Positions 27,510-39,513 of a stretch of 64,000 nucleotides of DNA are shown here, piece after piece; the stretch's first letter is position 1, and every line of letters begins with the position of its first letter. Under the pieces are notes generated by a model that saw only the letters and a program-made list of their open reading frames with translations, ran no database searches and was not told the DNA's origin. The translations under genes were made by a program, and so were the position numbers. The stretch lies in contig NZ_WBVP01000005.1 of NCBI RefSeq assembly GCF_008933155.1, positions 205,726 through 269,725 of the forward strand, read 5' to 3'. This DNA comes from Aliivibrio finisterrensis. Its GTDB lineage: Bacteria > Pseudomonadota > Gammaproteobacteria > Enterobacterales > Vibrionaceae.

Positions 27510-27989
27510 TTACCAAGCAAGAAAAAGATAACCAGGTTCTAGATAGATATCTAAACCCTTAGTAAGAAGTAGCCAAAAGCCAGTAACAAATGGGAAGGAA
27601 GCACCAAATAATACTGGTTTGCGTCGCTCTCCTAATAAGTAGAAGCCAGCAAGCAGAAATAAACTCGTTGCTAATACAAAACCAAGCCAAGTTAATCCAA
27701 TACCATACAGCACCATTAAAGTGATAAAACCAAATAAGAGTTTCCAATTAAAACCTAAAATGGCACCACTTTTCTCATCAGGTTGAGCTGAAACAATCAG
27801 TATGAGTGAGAGAAAAATGCCCGCAAAAGTGAGCATATAAGGTAAGGTTCGAGCAGTGAAGGGTTCGTATTCATCGCCGGGGAATAAAGGAATCAAACTG
27901 GTTTGGTATCCGTAGCAGAGGCAAACAAGTAGAAAAATGATAGCGCCAACACGGTCTCGGCAAAGTAGAGAAGATCTAGAGTACGGCAT
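27510..27989 (-). CDS. tctB: Tripartite tricarboxylate transporter small permease TctB
   Basis: Small membrane subunit with four hydrophobic segments, about 159 residues. ATG at 27989 (MPYSRSSLLCRDRVGAII) is chosen because GGAGAG lies 5 bases upstream; longer in-frame starts extend back towards tctC without a ribosome site. TctB sequences diverge fast, so assignment rests on size, four helices (LLFGFITLMVLYGIGLTWLG and others) and position between tctC and tctA. Confidence 0.9.
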   Translation of the reverse strand: MPYSRSSLLCRDRVGAIIFLLVCLCYGYQTSLIPLFPGDEYEPFTARTLPYMLTFAGIFLSLILIVSAQPDEKSGAILGFNWKLLFGFITLMVLYGIGLTWLGFVLATSLFLLAGFYLLGERRKPVLFGASFPFVTGFWLLLTKGLDIYLEPGYLFLAW

Positions 27990-28135
27990 GAGTTCTCTCC
28001 ATAAGTCCATTAAAGAAAGGTAGATTGAATCGGGTAAAGAAAGCTGCCTTGAACTAACGGTGCAAGGAGGATGTAGCAGGAACATTAATGAGTCATATCC
28101 GGGGAATCATTAATTATTCAAGACAGCTAAAGGTT

Positions 28136-29113
28136 TTACTTCAAGAAGCCAAGTTCACGCATTAGGTTACCCATTAGCAGTTCTTGCTCTTCAAGGAAGA
28201 TATAAAAGTCTTTGTCTGCTTTGTAATTATCAATCCAACCATTACGGTCACGAACGACAGCCCATTGCTCCGTTTCATACATTTTATCAAAGGCTCCTCT
28301 GTACTCGTCGATTTTCGCTTGTGGCGTCCCAGGCGCTGCGAAGAAACCACGCCAGTTAGCAAAGACGGTGTCATTGCCGTATTCAGTCAGTGTTGGGATA
28401 TCAGGTGCACTCTCTAAACGTTTTGGAGCTGTGATAGCCAGAATGCGAACTTGGCCACTTTTTGACATTTCAAGCACTTCACCTAGACCTGTTGAAAGCA
28501 GAGGTGTCTCCCCTGACAGTAAGGCAGCCATGGCTTTACCACCGGCATCATAAGCAATGTAGCGTACTTTTCTTGCATCAAATCCTTCGCCTTTAAAAGC
28601 AGCCGCCGCAACAAGGTGATCCATGCTGCCTCGTGCTGAACCGCCGGCAATTTTCACTGAGCGAGGATCTTTTTCAAAATCAGCAACGACTTGTTCCCAG
28701 CTTGTGTATTTAGAGTCTTTATTTACAACAATCGCACCGTAATCGGCAATAGTTGCTGCAATAGGCGTTAAATCACGGAATGATTGTGGAAAAATACCAC
28801 TGAGAGAACGGATAACGATAGGTGTTGAGTTCACCATTAAGGTGTCAGGTTGGCGCTCTGCTGTTTCAATTAAATGTGCAATAGCTTTACCGCCGCCACC
28901 GCCAGAAAGGTTCTGATATGAGGCTTGCTCAATTATGTCTGATTTAAGCAATACATCACCGGTACCACGAGCAGTCATATCCCAACCACCTCCAGCACCA
29001 CCAGGAATGATGAAGTGAATTTTTTCAAGTTCTGCCGCTATTGCTGAGCCTGAAAGTGCAAAAGAGGCTGCAATCATTGAAGCCGTGAACTGTTTTTTAA
29101 ATAAAGTAAGCAT
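28136..29113 (-). CDS. tctC: Tricarboxylate-binding periplasmic protein TctC
   Basis: Extracytoplasmic solute receptor of the Bug/TctC family, 325 residues. Signal peptide ends SGSAIAA; the mature part starts ELEKIHFIIPGGAGGGWD, the glycine-rich ligand loop of the family. ATG at 29113 has AAGGAA about 8 bases upstream; the earlier TTG at 29137 lacks a site. It is the first gene of tctCBA. Ligand is likely citrate or another carboxylate; the exact compound cannot be read. A 10-base palindrome lies 135 bases upstream. Confidence 0.93.
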   Translation of the reverse strand: MLTLFKKQFTASMIAASFALSGSAIAAELEKIHFIIPGGAGGGWDMTARGTGDVLLKSDIIEQASYQNLSGGGGGKAIAHLIETAERQPDTLMVNSTPIVIRSLSGIFPQSFRDLTPIAATIADYGAIVVNKDSKYTSWEQVVADFEKDPRSVKIAGGSARGSMDHLVAAAAFKGEGFDARKVRYIAYDAGGKAMAALLSGETPLLSTGLGEVLEMSKSGQVRILAITAPKRLESAPDIPTLTEYGNDTVFANWRGFFAAPGTPQAKIDEYRGAFDKMYETEQWAVVRDRNGWIDNYKADKDFYIFLEEQELLMGNLMRELGFLK

Positions 29114-29247
29114 GAATAACGTTTCCTTATGGTTCAAATCTCGCTGTAATTATCTTGTGAGACCTGATTGTAGAGTGAGCAACCTCTTTGGGTTGTTATC
29201 GTTCTATGTACATACTGCTTTTTCTTAGTTGTTGCGTAAATGTTATA

Positions 29248-29257
29248 CACCTAGGTG
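29248..29257. promoter_or_regulatory. Palindrome CACCTAGGTG before tctC
   Basis: A perfect 10-base palindrome lies about 135 bases upstream of tctC, between the chemoreceptor terminator and the gene. It is a candidate operator for tctCBA, possibly for the CitB-like regulator; no match to a named consensus is claimed. Confidence 0.35.
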
Positions 29258-29344
29258 GTTTTTGACTAGATAGAGGAGATAATGGCTATTTAGAACATAA
29301 AATGAATTTTGTTCATAAAGTTCACGCTACTTTTTGATAAAGAA

Positions 29345-29375
29345 AAAGCCATGCAATCGTTAAAAAGCATGGTTT
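29345..29375 (-). terminator. Terminator of the chemoreceptor gene
   Basis: CCATGC (29349-29354) pairs with GCATGG (29367-29372), extended by A-T pairs. On the minus strand it is followed by CTTTTTCTTT. It separates the chemoreceptor gene from tctCBA. Confidence 0.7.
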
Positions 29376-29405
29376 AGGTAGGTTAAGACTTAGTATTGTT
29401 TAAAC

Positions 29406-31499
29406 TTACTGAGTTTTAAAAGCGCTTAATTTCTGAGTTAATGAGTGGCTCTCTTTTGTTAGCTCAGCAGTATCATTTAATGAGTTATGCATATCTGAAA
29501 GCACTTCGTTAGCGGCTTCGTTAATGCTTGTTACATTACGATTGATCTCTTCAGAGACTGAACTTTGTTCTTCTGCCGCTGAAGCAATTTGATTATTCAT
29601 ATCATTTGCAACAAGAATAGCAGAGCTGATCTCTTGTAAGTTCTGTTGTGCAATTAATGTTTCTTCTCTTGTAGCTAATGCTTGTTTTTGACTGCTGTCC
29701 ATTACCGTCACAATGCTTTGAGTATTTTGTTGTAGTATCACAAGCATACTATTAATTTCTTGAGTTGAGCTTTGAGTGCGGCTAGCTAGGTTACGAACTT
29801 CATCAGCCACAACAGCGAATCCACGCCCTTGCTCACCAGCACGAGCGGCTTCAATTGCAGCATTTAATGCCAGTAGATTTGTTTGTTCAGCAATTCCACC
29901 GATTTCAAGCAGGATTTTTTGGATATCATTACTTGATACGGCTAAGTTAACCACTTGCTCTTGAGCTTCATTAATGAACGATGCCAACTCTTCTACGGAA
30001 GCTGCTGCATTATTCATGATCTTTTGACCATCTTCACTGCTTGCTTGTATTTGACTTGCCGCTGTCGCAGCTTGTAATGCTGACGATGCTACTTCTTGAG
30101 CTGTTGCGCTCATCTCATTAATTGCCGTTGCTAATTGTGTTACTTCATTAACTTGGCTTTGAAGTTTTATTTGTGATTTTTCTGTTTCTGTCATGGTATT
30201 TGCCGATGACTGAGAAACTAACTCTGCGGTTTCTTTTGCATTGTGCAGTGTATTTTGAATCTTCTCAATAAAGGTATTAAACCAGAACGCCAATTGGCCG
30301 ATTTCATCTTTAGAGGCAACATTAATACGTTGCGTTAAATCACCATCGCCTTGAGCAATATTTTCAAAGTGGTTGGTTAGATTAATAAGTGTTGTTCCGA
30401 TACTTTTGGCAATAAAGAAAATCAGTATGATGCCAATAATAGATGACACTAGGCCACTTAATAAGCCATTAGAAAGTGCTTGTTGGCTTAGCTCATTACT
30501 AAAGTGATTAAAATCAGTAATTTCTTGTTGTAGCACTTCAGTTGGTATAGATACCATAACAATCCATGGCTTTGCGCCCGTATTGATTGTAGAAATAGCG
30601 GTTTTAAAATGTCCTATATTTTTTAGAAAAGAGGCGTTGTTGCGTGATTCTCGCTGAATATCATTCCAGTGATTTGCAAAATCATCTTTTACTTTTTCGC
30701 CAACTAGATTTTCATCTTGGCTAAAAGAAAGTAAGCGACCCTCCCAAGAGGCAATAGAAACTACAGCTCCAGGGATCCCAATGGTGTCTGCTGCTTGTTT
30801 ACTAATAGCTTGAAAACTTTTGATGGACCAATCATAACCAAGAGATCCGACTATTTTGTTATTTGATCGTAATGGTAGGCTAATTGTCGTGATTAGCTCT
30901 TGGTTGCCTCTTACATTGTAATAATACGGCTCCATTACAAAGCTGTTACCTGTTTCATAAGGCGTTAAATGCCATTCATCAATACGCTCACCATTATCAT
31001 TTAGTGACGTATTTTTAAAACTCTCCATTCCAAGAGCTTCAAAACTTGTGTCTGTCGGTGAGAAGAAGGGAGCAAGCACACCTTGTTTGTTAAGCGCTTT
31101 TTGAGTTAATTCAGAATCATCATAATTAAATCGGCTGTGCTCCCACACCATAAAGCCCGCAAAAACACTGTCATTTTGATTTTTTAATGAAGATGTAAAT
31201 TGTCTAATTAGAAGCTGGGCATCTGCACTTGTATCATTTGATAACTCTAAAACTGATTTGAGTTGTTTTAAGTTGCTGATTACAGGGGAAAAAAGCCCAT
31301 TAAGTTCTGCGCTTTGTTGATTGGCAATGGAGAGTAACTTATAGTCAATGTTATCTGAAAGCTGTGAGGATACATGCTCCGTGATGTCTTTATTAACTTT
31401 ATCATAAGAAATAGTAGTAAAAAACATGGCGGTACTTAGCGTAATAAATATCGCAATTCCGGCACTAACAGCAATTCGAGTTTTGATGGATTTAAACAT
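29406..31499 (-). CDS. Methyl-accepting chemotaxis protein with periplasmic dCache-type domain
   Basis: Chemoreceptor of 697 residues. Transmembrane helix 1 is at about 8-30 and helix 2 at 345-366; the roughly 310-residue periplasmic part between them carries Cache-like features ([33 protein letters not shown]). A HAMP domain follows (about 367-420), then the signalling hairpin with the invariant tip [22 protein letters not shown] and [12 protein letters not shown]. There is no NWETF-type C-terminal tether. It lies upstream of tctCBA on the same strand but is separated by a terminator. A carboxylate ligand would be a guess from position. Confidence 0.92.
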   Translation of the reverse strand: MFKSIKTRIAVSAGIAIFITLSTAMFFTTISYDKVNKDITEHVSSQLSDNIDYKLLSIANQQSAELNGLFSPVISNLKQLKSVLELSNDTSADAQLLIRQFTSSLKNQNDSVFAGFMVWEHSRFNYDDSELTQKALNKQGVLAPFFSPTDTSFEALGMESFKNTSLNDNGERIDEWHLTPYETGNSFVMEPYYYNVRGNQELITTISLPLRSNNKIVGSLGYDWSIKSFQAISKQAADTIGIPGAVVSIASWEGRLLSFSQDENLVGEKVKDDFANHWNDIQRESRNNASFLKNIGHFKTAISTINTGAKPWIVMVSIPTEVLQQEITDFNHFSNELSQQALSNGLLSGLVSSIIGIILIFFIAKSIGTTLINLTNHFENIAQGDGDLTQRINVASKDEIGQLAFWFNTFIEKIQNTLHNAKETAELVSQSSANTMTETEKSQIKLQSQVNEVTQLATAINEMSATAQEVASSALQAATAASQIQASSEDGQKIMNNAAASVEELASFINEAQEQVVNLAVSSNDIQKILLEIGGIAEQTNLLALNAAIEAARAGEQGRGFAVVADEVRNLASRTQSSTQEINSMLVILQQNTQSIVTVMDSSQKQALATREETLIAQQNLQEISSAILVANDMNNQIASAAEEQSSVSEEINRNVTSINEAANEVLSDMHNSLNDTAELTKESHSLTQKLSAFKTQ

Positions 31500-31806
31500 G
31501 ATTTTTTAAATAATAAGTAAGGTTGTGTAATATATAGCGGCATTAAGTCAAATGTCATTAAGGTATTTTGTTGTTTATAGTTTGAAATAACTATTTTATG
31601 TAAGTGAAGGTAATTTATATGAATGTAATTGGTTGCCTATATTTATATCATTCATATTTTTTCGTATTACTATGTATATATTATGTGTGTATATTAAGTA
31701 ATAATTTATTTAATGTGCTTTTATATATATAAAATAATGAACACTTCCCTAATGGCTTTCTGTTATTCTTATGCGGTTATAGTAACTATTTTATAGTGAG
31801 AAAAAA
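31500..31806. other. AT-rich divergent intergenic region
   Basis: This 307-base gap separates the divergent chemoreceptor and lipoprotein genes. It is very AT-rich, with runs such as TATATATATAAAATAA near 31723. I see no gene, terminator or named operator; promoters for both genes must lie here. Confidence 0.5.
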
Positions 31807-32235
31807 ATGAACAAAAAATTGTTGGTACCTTTGTTGTTTTCTGTGGCTTTAATGGGGTGTGACGACGCAAATGAAGCGATTGATAAAGCACAAGAGGCTG
31901 CAAATAAAGCCGTAGATATGGCTCAAGAAAAGCTAGAGTCAGTAGATCTAGAAGCGATTAATATTGAACAATTTGGTGATGCAGCCAGCTCAGCATCTGA
32001 GCTTGCAGAGTCAATTGATGAAGCGTTAAATGCGGATTACAGTAACCCTGAAGCTCTAGTTGAAATTCAAGAGCATATTGCTAACGCATACAGTTGTTTA
32101 GTTGAGGCGTCATCAGAATCAAGTGCTGAGAAATTAGTAAATAAAGTGATGTCGACGATTTCAAACCAAGAAGCGCAGAGCTTAATTGAGAAAGGCATTG
32201 AAAGCGCAAAAGAAATGCAAGCGTGTGTGATGTAA
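31807..32235 (+). CDS. Small helical lipoprotein, inner-membrane type signal
   Basis: Protein of 142 residues with a lipoprotein signal peptide MNKKLLVPLLFSVALMGC (lipobox LMGC, Cys18). The residues after Cys are Asp-Asp; Asp at +2 is the Lol-avoidance signal in enterics, so inner-membrane retention is predicted. The mature part is acidic and alanine-rich (EAIDKAQEAANKAVDMAQEK) and probably all alpha-helical or coiled coil, with two later cysteines. No family is recognised. It has its own terminator and is divergent from the chemoreceptor gene. Confidence 0.75.
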   Translation: MNKKLLVPLLFSVALMGCDDANEAIDKAQEAANKAVDMAQEKLESVDLEAINIEQFGDAASSASELAESIDEALNADYSNPEALVEIQEHIANAYSCLVEASSESSAEKLVNKVMSTISNQEAQSLIEKGIESAKEMQACVM

Positions 32236-32263
32236 TTATACCAATCGTAGTAAAAACCGAATA

Positions 32264-32313
32264 AAAAAGCCCTGTAACAGTACGCTTTAAAGGCTTTTGA
32301 TACAGGGCTTTTT
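32264..32313. terminator. Bidirectional terminator between the lipoprotein gene and purB
   Basis: AAAAAGCCCTGTA (32264-32276) pairs with TACAGGGCTTTTT (32301-32313); the 24-base loop holds a smaller AAAGGCTTTT element. A and T runs on both flanks make it two-way. Confidence 0.85.
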
Positions 32314-32353
32314 AGTGCTTGTTAATCTATCTGGTTAAAAATAACCGTAAAGA

Positions 32354-33733
<1,380 letters not shown>

Positions 33734-33760
33734 CTAGATGTGTAATAAAGGTTAGTGGAT

Positions 33761-33787
33761 AAAGCCTGCTTATTATAAACAGGCTTT
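33761..33787. other. Hairpin in the hflD-purB spacer
   Basis: AAAGCCTG (33761-33768) and CAGGCTTT (33780-33787) form an 8-bp stem between hflD and purB. On the minus strand no T run follows, so it is probably not a full terminator; it may tune processing or relative expression of purB. Confidence 0.5.
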
Positions 33788-33791
33788 AATT

Positions 33792-34409
33792 TTAAATTCG
33801 AGCTAAAATTATTTTTGCTTGCTCTACCATCTTTTTACGACCAAAAATTAAGTGGCGGCGTTTGCCCCCCGTTTGACGCCATAATACGGCTGAGCGAATA
33901 CCAGAAAGTAATAATGCTCGAACCTTATGTTGTGTCATTGGTTGTTGTAAAATAGACGGTGTGCCAGTGACTTGAATGCGAGGTCCCATTGGGCTGATCA
34001 CATCTAAGTAAATGCTGGCAATGTTGCTTAGCATTTGTTCGTCATGAATATCAAAATGTTCAAGTTGACGCTCAATGGTACTAATGCGTTCGCCAAGCTT
34101 GCTCATGCCATCGCGGTGGCCAGCAAGTTTGCGCTCTAGTGCCATTAAGCTGATCAGGTAGCGAGTTAACTCACTGCCTGATGGGGTATTGTCAAAGTCT
34201 TGAACCAGACATTCTAAACCAACGCGCAAGTTAGCTTCATTGCCGTATACGGCTAGCGTATTACTTGGGTTGGTTTCTAAAATAGATTGAATAGCAGTAT
34301 CAAACGCAGCTTGATCACAGTGCCCATCTTTCGCGATTTTTTGTACTAGGCTTGCTGCTTGGCAGATGCCTGCAAATGCAATGGTTCTGTCAAATAAAGT
34401 ATTCGCCAC
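33792..34409 (-). CDS. hflD: High-frequency lysogenization protein HflD homologue
   Basis: Peripheral membrane protein of 205 residues, similar in size to E. coli HflD (213), which binds phage lambda CII and slows lysogeny; its cellular role is unclear. Conserved blocks [18 protein letters not shown] and [25 protein letters not shown] are seen. The start is GTG at 34409 with AAGGAG 7 bases upstream. It lies 11 bases after mnmA and before purB. Confidence 0.93.
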   Translation of the reverse strand: MANTLFDRTIAFAGICQAASLVQKIAKDGHCDQAAFDTAIQSILETNPSNTLAVYGNEANLRVGLECLVQDFDNTPSGSELTRYLISLMALERKLAGHRDGMSKLGERISTIERQLEHFDIHDEQMLSNIASIYLDVISPMGPRIQVTGTPSILQQPMTQHKVRALLLSGIRSAVLWRQTGGKRRHLIFGRKKMVEQAKIILARI

Positions 34410-34420
34410 GTATTAGCTCC

Positions 34421-35545
34421 TTAAATACGCTCTTCAATAATACCGCCACCTAGACATACTTCGCCTAAGTAGAAAACAGCAGATTGACCAGGAGTCACTG
34501 CAATTTGCGGTTCGTCAAAAATCACTTTAATGTTTTCATCATCAACAGGGATGATCGTACAAGGGATATCGGTTTGACGGTAACGTGTTTTTACTGTGCA
34601 GCTCAATGGTGCTTTAATTACTTCGCGATCAACCCAGTGAAGTTGAGACGCTAGTAGGCCCTGAGATTTCAGTAATGGGTGATCTTTACCTTGAACGGCA
34701 ATTAACACGTTACGTTTTAAATCTTTCTCACCAACAAACCATGGGTCTTCATTCCCGCCGCCGCCTTTGGTGCCGCCAATGTGTAGACCTTTACGTTGAC
34801 CTAAAGTGTGATACATCAAACCTTGGTGCTGACCAATCACTTTGCCTTCAGGGGTTTCGATATTGCCTGGTTGTGCTGGTAGGTATTTACCTAAGAATTC
34901 AGTGAATTTACGCTCACCAATAAAGCAGATACCAGTAGAATCTTTTTTCTTCGCTGTGATCAAATCTTGCTCTTCAGCAATGCGGCGTACTTCTGGTTTT
35001 TCTAGTTCACCAACAGGGAATAGGCTGCGAGCAACTTGCTCAGAGCTTAATGTGTATAAGAAGTAGCTTTGATCTTTGTTTGAATCCAAACCACGTAGCA
35101 TTTGTGGTTTAACACCATTTGCGATTTCTTCTGCTGTTGGGAAGGTACGACGAACGTAGTGACCCATTGCAATGAAATCAGCATCAAGTACTTCATCAGC
35201 AAACTCTAAGAAAGCTTTAAATTTGATTTCTTTGTTACATAGAATATCAGGGTTTGGCGTACGACCCGCTTTGTATTCCTCTAAGAAATATTCAAAAACG
35301 TTGTCCCAATATTCAGATGCAAAATTAATGGTGTGAAGGTGGATACCTAATTTGTCACACACCGCTTGTGCATCGGCTAAATCTTCGGCTGCTGTACAAT
35401 ATTCCTCGTTGTCATCTTCTTCCCAGTTTTTCATGAAAAGACCTTCAACTTGGTATCCTTGTTGCTGAAGTAGATAGGCTGATACTGAAGAATCCACACC
35501 ACCGGACATACCGACGATGACTTTCTTTTGGCTGTTGTCTGACAT
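34421..35545 (-). CDS. mnmA: tRNA-specific 2-thiouridylase MnmA
   Basis: Puts sulfur on uridine-34 of tRNA-Lys, Glu and Gln, receiving it from the TusE relay. The ATP-binding PP-loop GMSGGVDSS is at residues 12-20; the catalytic cysteines are in [11 protein letters not shown] and [12 protein letters not shown]. The C-terminal ends in [14 protein letters not shown]. The protein has 374 residues. It is the first gene of mnmA-hflD-purB; only a weak ribosome site precedes the ATG. Confidence 0.96.
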   Translation of the reverse strand: MSDNSQKKVIVGMSGGVDSSVSAYLLQQQGYQVEGLFMKNWEEDDNEEYCTAAEDLADAQAVCDKLGIHLHTINFASEYWDNVFEYFLEEYKAGRTPNPDILCNKEIKFKAFLEFADEVLDADFIAMGHYVRRTFPTAEEIANGVKPQMLRGLDSNKDQSYFLYTLSSEQVARSLFPVGELEKPEVRRIAEEQDLITAKKKDSTGICFIGERKFTEFLGKYLPAQPGNIETPEGKVIGQHQGLMYHTLGQRKGLHIGGTKGGGGNEDPWFVGEKDLKRNVLIAVQGKDHPLLKSQGLLASQLHWVDREVIKAPLSCTVKTRYRQTDIPCTIIPVDDENIKVIFDEPQIAVTPGQSAVFYLGEVCLGGGIIEERI

Positions 35546-35743
35546 TCTTTAACACCACTAATAAAACTTGAGGCAGATTCTAACAGAAAGAATATGCTGG
35601 TGACAGATCCGAGAGTAAAATCACATAATTATATTAATGACTTTGCTGTATATAGAGTACATATTGGGGAGCGAATTTATTATTTAAACTACTTTTTTAA
35701 CCATTTATGGCATAGTAGACGAAATTATTAAGCGAGAAGTAAG

Positions 35744-36016
35744 ATGACAGATCAACAAGACGATTTCATGACTGAAGAAACACTGATTGAAACCGTAAAG
35801 AATCAAATTGAAGATGGCAGCCCAATCGCGGTAAAAGAAACATTAATGCGCCTAGTGATGACGGGTAATCCGCGTGAAGAAGCGATTGAAATGATGGCGT
35901 GTGCACTTGCTATTGAAGTGTTTGATGTAATGAAGAATGGCGCAGAGTTTAATCAAAAGCGTTATAAAGAAAACTTAGAATCATTACCTGATATGAGCTT
36001 TATGGGCGATGAATAA
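35744..36016 (+). CDS. Conserved small acidic protein of unknown function
   Basis: Protein of 90 residues, acidic, predicted all-helical (EETLIETVKNQIEDGSPIAVKETLMRLVMTG). I do not recognise a named family, though the composition and clean gene structure suggest a real conserved vibrio gene. It has no signal peptide. It is divergent from mnmA (198-base gap) and followed by a strong terminator. The ATG at 35744 has only GAGAAG upstream as ribosome site. Confidence 0.75.
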   Translation: MTDQQDDFMTEETLIETVKNQIEDGSPIAVKETLMRLVMTGNPREEAIEMMACALAIEVFDVMKNGAEFNQKRYKENLESLPDMSFMGDE

Positions 36017-36057
36017 TCTCAATATTAATAGGCAGTAATTGTCTTTGATGTTGAAAT

Positions 36058-36095
36058 AAAAAGGCCTGATAGTGTTGAAGCTATCAGGCCTTTTT
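36058..36095. terminator. Strong bidirectional terminator
   Basis: AAAAAGGCCTGATAG (36058-36072) and CTATCAGGCCTTTTT (36081-36095) form a perfect 15-bp stem with A and T runs, between the convergent small acidic protein gene and the small lipoprotein gene. Confidence 0.92.
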
Positions 36096-36110
36096 GTATA
36101 AAGTAATACC

Positions 36111-36284
36111 TTAATCAGCACACCCTATTTCACCAGTTAACATACAGTTTTGCTGCTGTTTCTCTTGGTTTTTATAGTGCTCATTAGTTAATTCTGTCGA
36201 GTTAATGTCAGCTCTGTCTGCTGGAGCGCAAGCACTTAACAGCAGTACGCTAGCAATCCCTACTGCTTTAATCATAGTATTCAT
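36111..36284 (-). CDS. Small outer-membrane-type lipoprotein, 57 residues
   Basis: ATG at 36284 opens 57 codons to TAA at 36111-36113. The product starts MNTMIKAVGIASVLLLSAC, a clear lipoprotein signal (lipobox LSAC, Cys19), followed by APADRADINSTELTNEHY and a glutamine-rich tail with two more cysteines (QNCMLTGEIGCAD). Ala at +2 predicts the outer membrane. AAAGG lies 8-9 bases upstream. No family is recognised. It sits between two terminator-like signals upstream of rluE and has its own transcript space. Confidence 0.72.
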   Translation of the reverse strand: MNTMIKAVGIASVLLLSACAPADRADINSTELTNEHYKNQEKQQQNCMLTGEIGCAD

Positions 36285-36386
36285 AATGATGCCTTTATTT
36301 TTATAATTGATGTGATCAGTCTAATTTAAAAAGCACCAAACAGGTAGCATAAATTAACGTTTCTATTACATATTAATCAATTGTTT

Positions 36387-37007
36387 TTAAAGTGATACTT
36401 CTTTCCATGTACCATGTTCTACATCTTTAATGGTCCAATCGCCCATTGAGTAGCGAATTAAACGCAATGTAGGAAAACCAATATGTGCTGTCATGCGTCG
36501 AACTTGACGATTACGGCCTTCAATAATCGTTATCGCAATCCACGTGGTTGGAATGGCCGCTCGAAATCGAACAGGAGGGTTGCGCTCCCATACGTCAGGC
36601 TCTGCCATTACTTCCACTTTTGCTGGAAGTGTCATGCCATCTTTTAGCTCTACACCTTGGCGAAGCTTCTCTAAATCTTCTTCAGTAGGAGCGCCTTCAA
36701 CTTGTACCCAATAGGTTTTTGGCGATTTAGATTCTGGCTGAGTTAATCGCGCTTGCAGGACACCATCATTGGTCAAGATTAATAAACCTTCGCTATCGCG
36801 ATCAAGGCGACCAGCAGCATAAACATCTTTTACTGAAATAAAATCTGCGAGCGTCTGGCGATGTTGGTCATCAGTAAATTGACTCAATACATCAAAAGGT
36901 TTATTAAAGATAAGGACTTTACGATCTTTTGGTGCAGGGCGTGGTTTTTGAGCCGTTTTTTTCTTAAAGGCTGGTTTTTTCCAATTAGGGGAACGCTTGA
37001 ATGTCAT
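36387..37007 (-). CDS. rluE: 23S rRNA pseudouridine(2457) synthase RluE
   Basis: RsuA/RluE family enzyme of 206 residues. The catalytic aspartate lies in [19 protein letters not shown], and [23 protein letters not shown] is the C-terminal signature. The N-terminus is lysine- and proline-rich and there is no S4 domain, as in RluE. It is divergent from icd, as in E. coli, with 170 bases between the starts. Confidence 0.93.
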   Translation of the reverse strand: MTFKRSPNWKKPAFKKKTAQKPRPAPKDRKVLIFNKPFDVLSQFTDDQHRQTLADFISVKDVYAAGRLDRDSEGLLILTNDGVLQARLTQPESKSPKTYWVQVEGAPTEEDLEKLRQGVELKDGMTLPAKVEVMAEPDVWERNPPVRFRAAIPTTWIAITIIEGRNRQVRRMTAHIGFPTLRLIRYSMGDWTIKDVEHGTWKEVSL

Positions 37008-37177
37008 GTTAACTACCTTGCAAAATTGTAAAGCTTTTGTGGCGTTTAGTTTTAAAGTTCGCCGCTTTTCGCTATAGTACGCGCGTGAAACAAGAGACTA
37101 ATAAAAATAAAGTCGGTAAATTACAAAGCCTATTATACGTTTTGTTATGGGTTTTGTGGATTAAATAGGGAAATTAA

Positions 37178-39406
<2,229 letters not shown>

Positions 39407-39442
39407 TTCATCGATTACATATAAATAGTCGGTAGATAAAAT

Positions 39443-39479
39443 AAAGCCTTGAGATAGCGATATCTCAAGGCTTTTTCTA
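39443..39479 (+). terminator. icd terminator with GCGA tetraloop
   Basis: AAAGCCTTGAGATA (39443-39456), loop GCGA, TATCTCAAGGCTTT (39461-39474), then TTCT. A perfect 14-bp stem with a stable GNRA loop. Confidence 0.92.
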
Positions 39480-39503
39480 TTTAACCGCTAGGGCGTTACT
39501 ACG

Positions 39504-39513
39504 ATTGGTATTA
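39504..39513 (-). repeat. TAATACCAAT repeat at the spoVR stop
   Basis: On the minus strand the spoVR stop codon (39513-39511) begins TAATACCAATCG, the same word found with the stop codons of fadJ and clcA. Confidence 0.5.
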
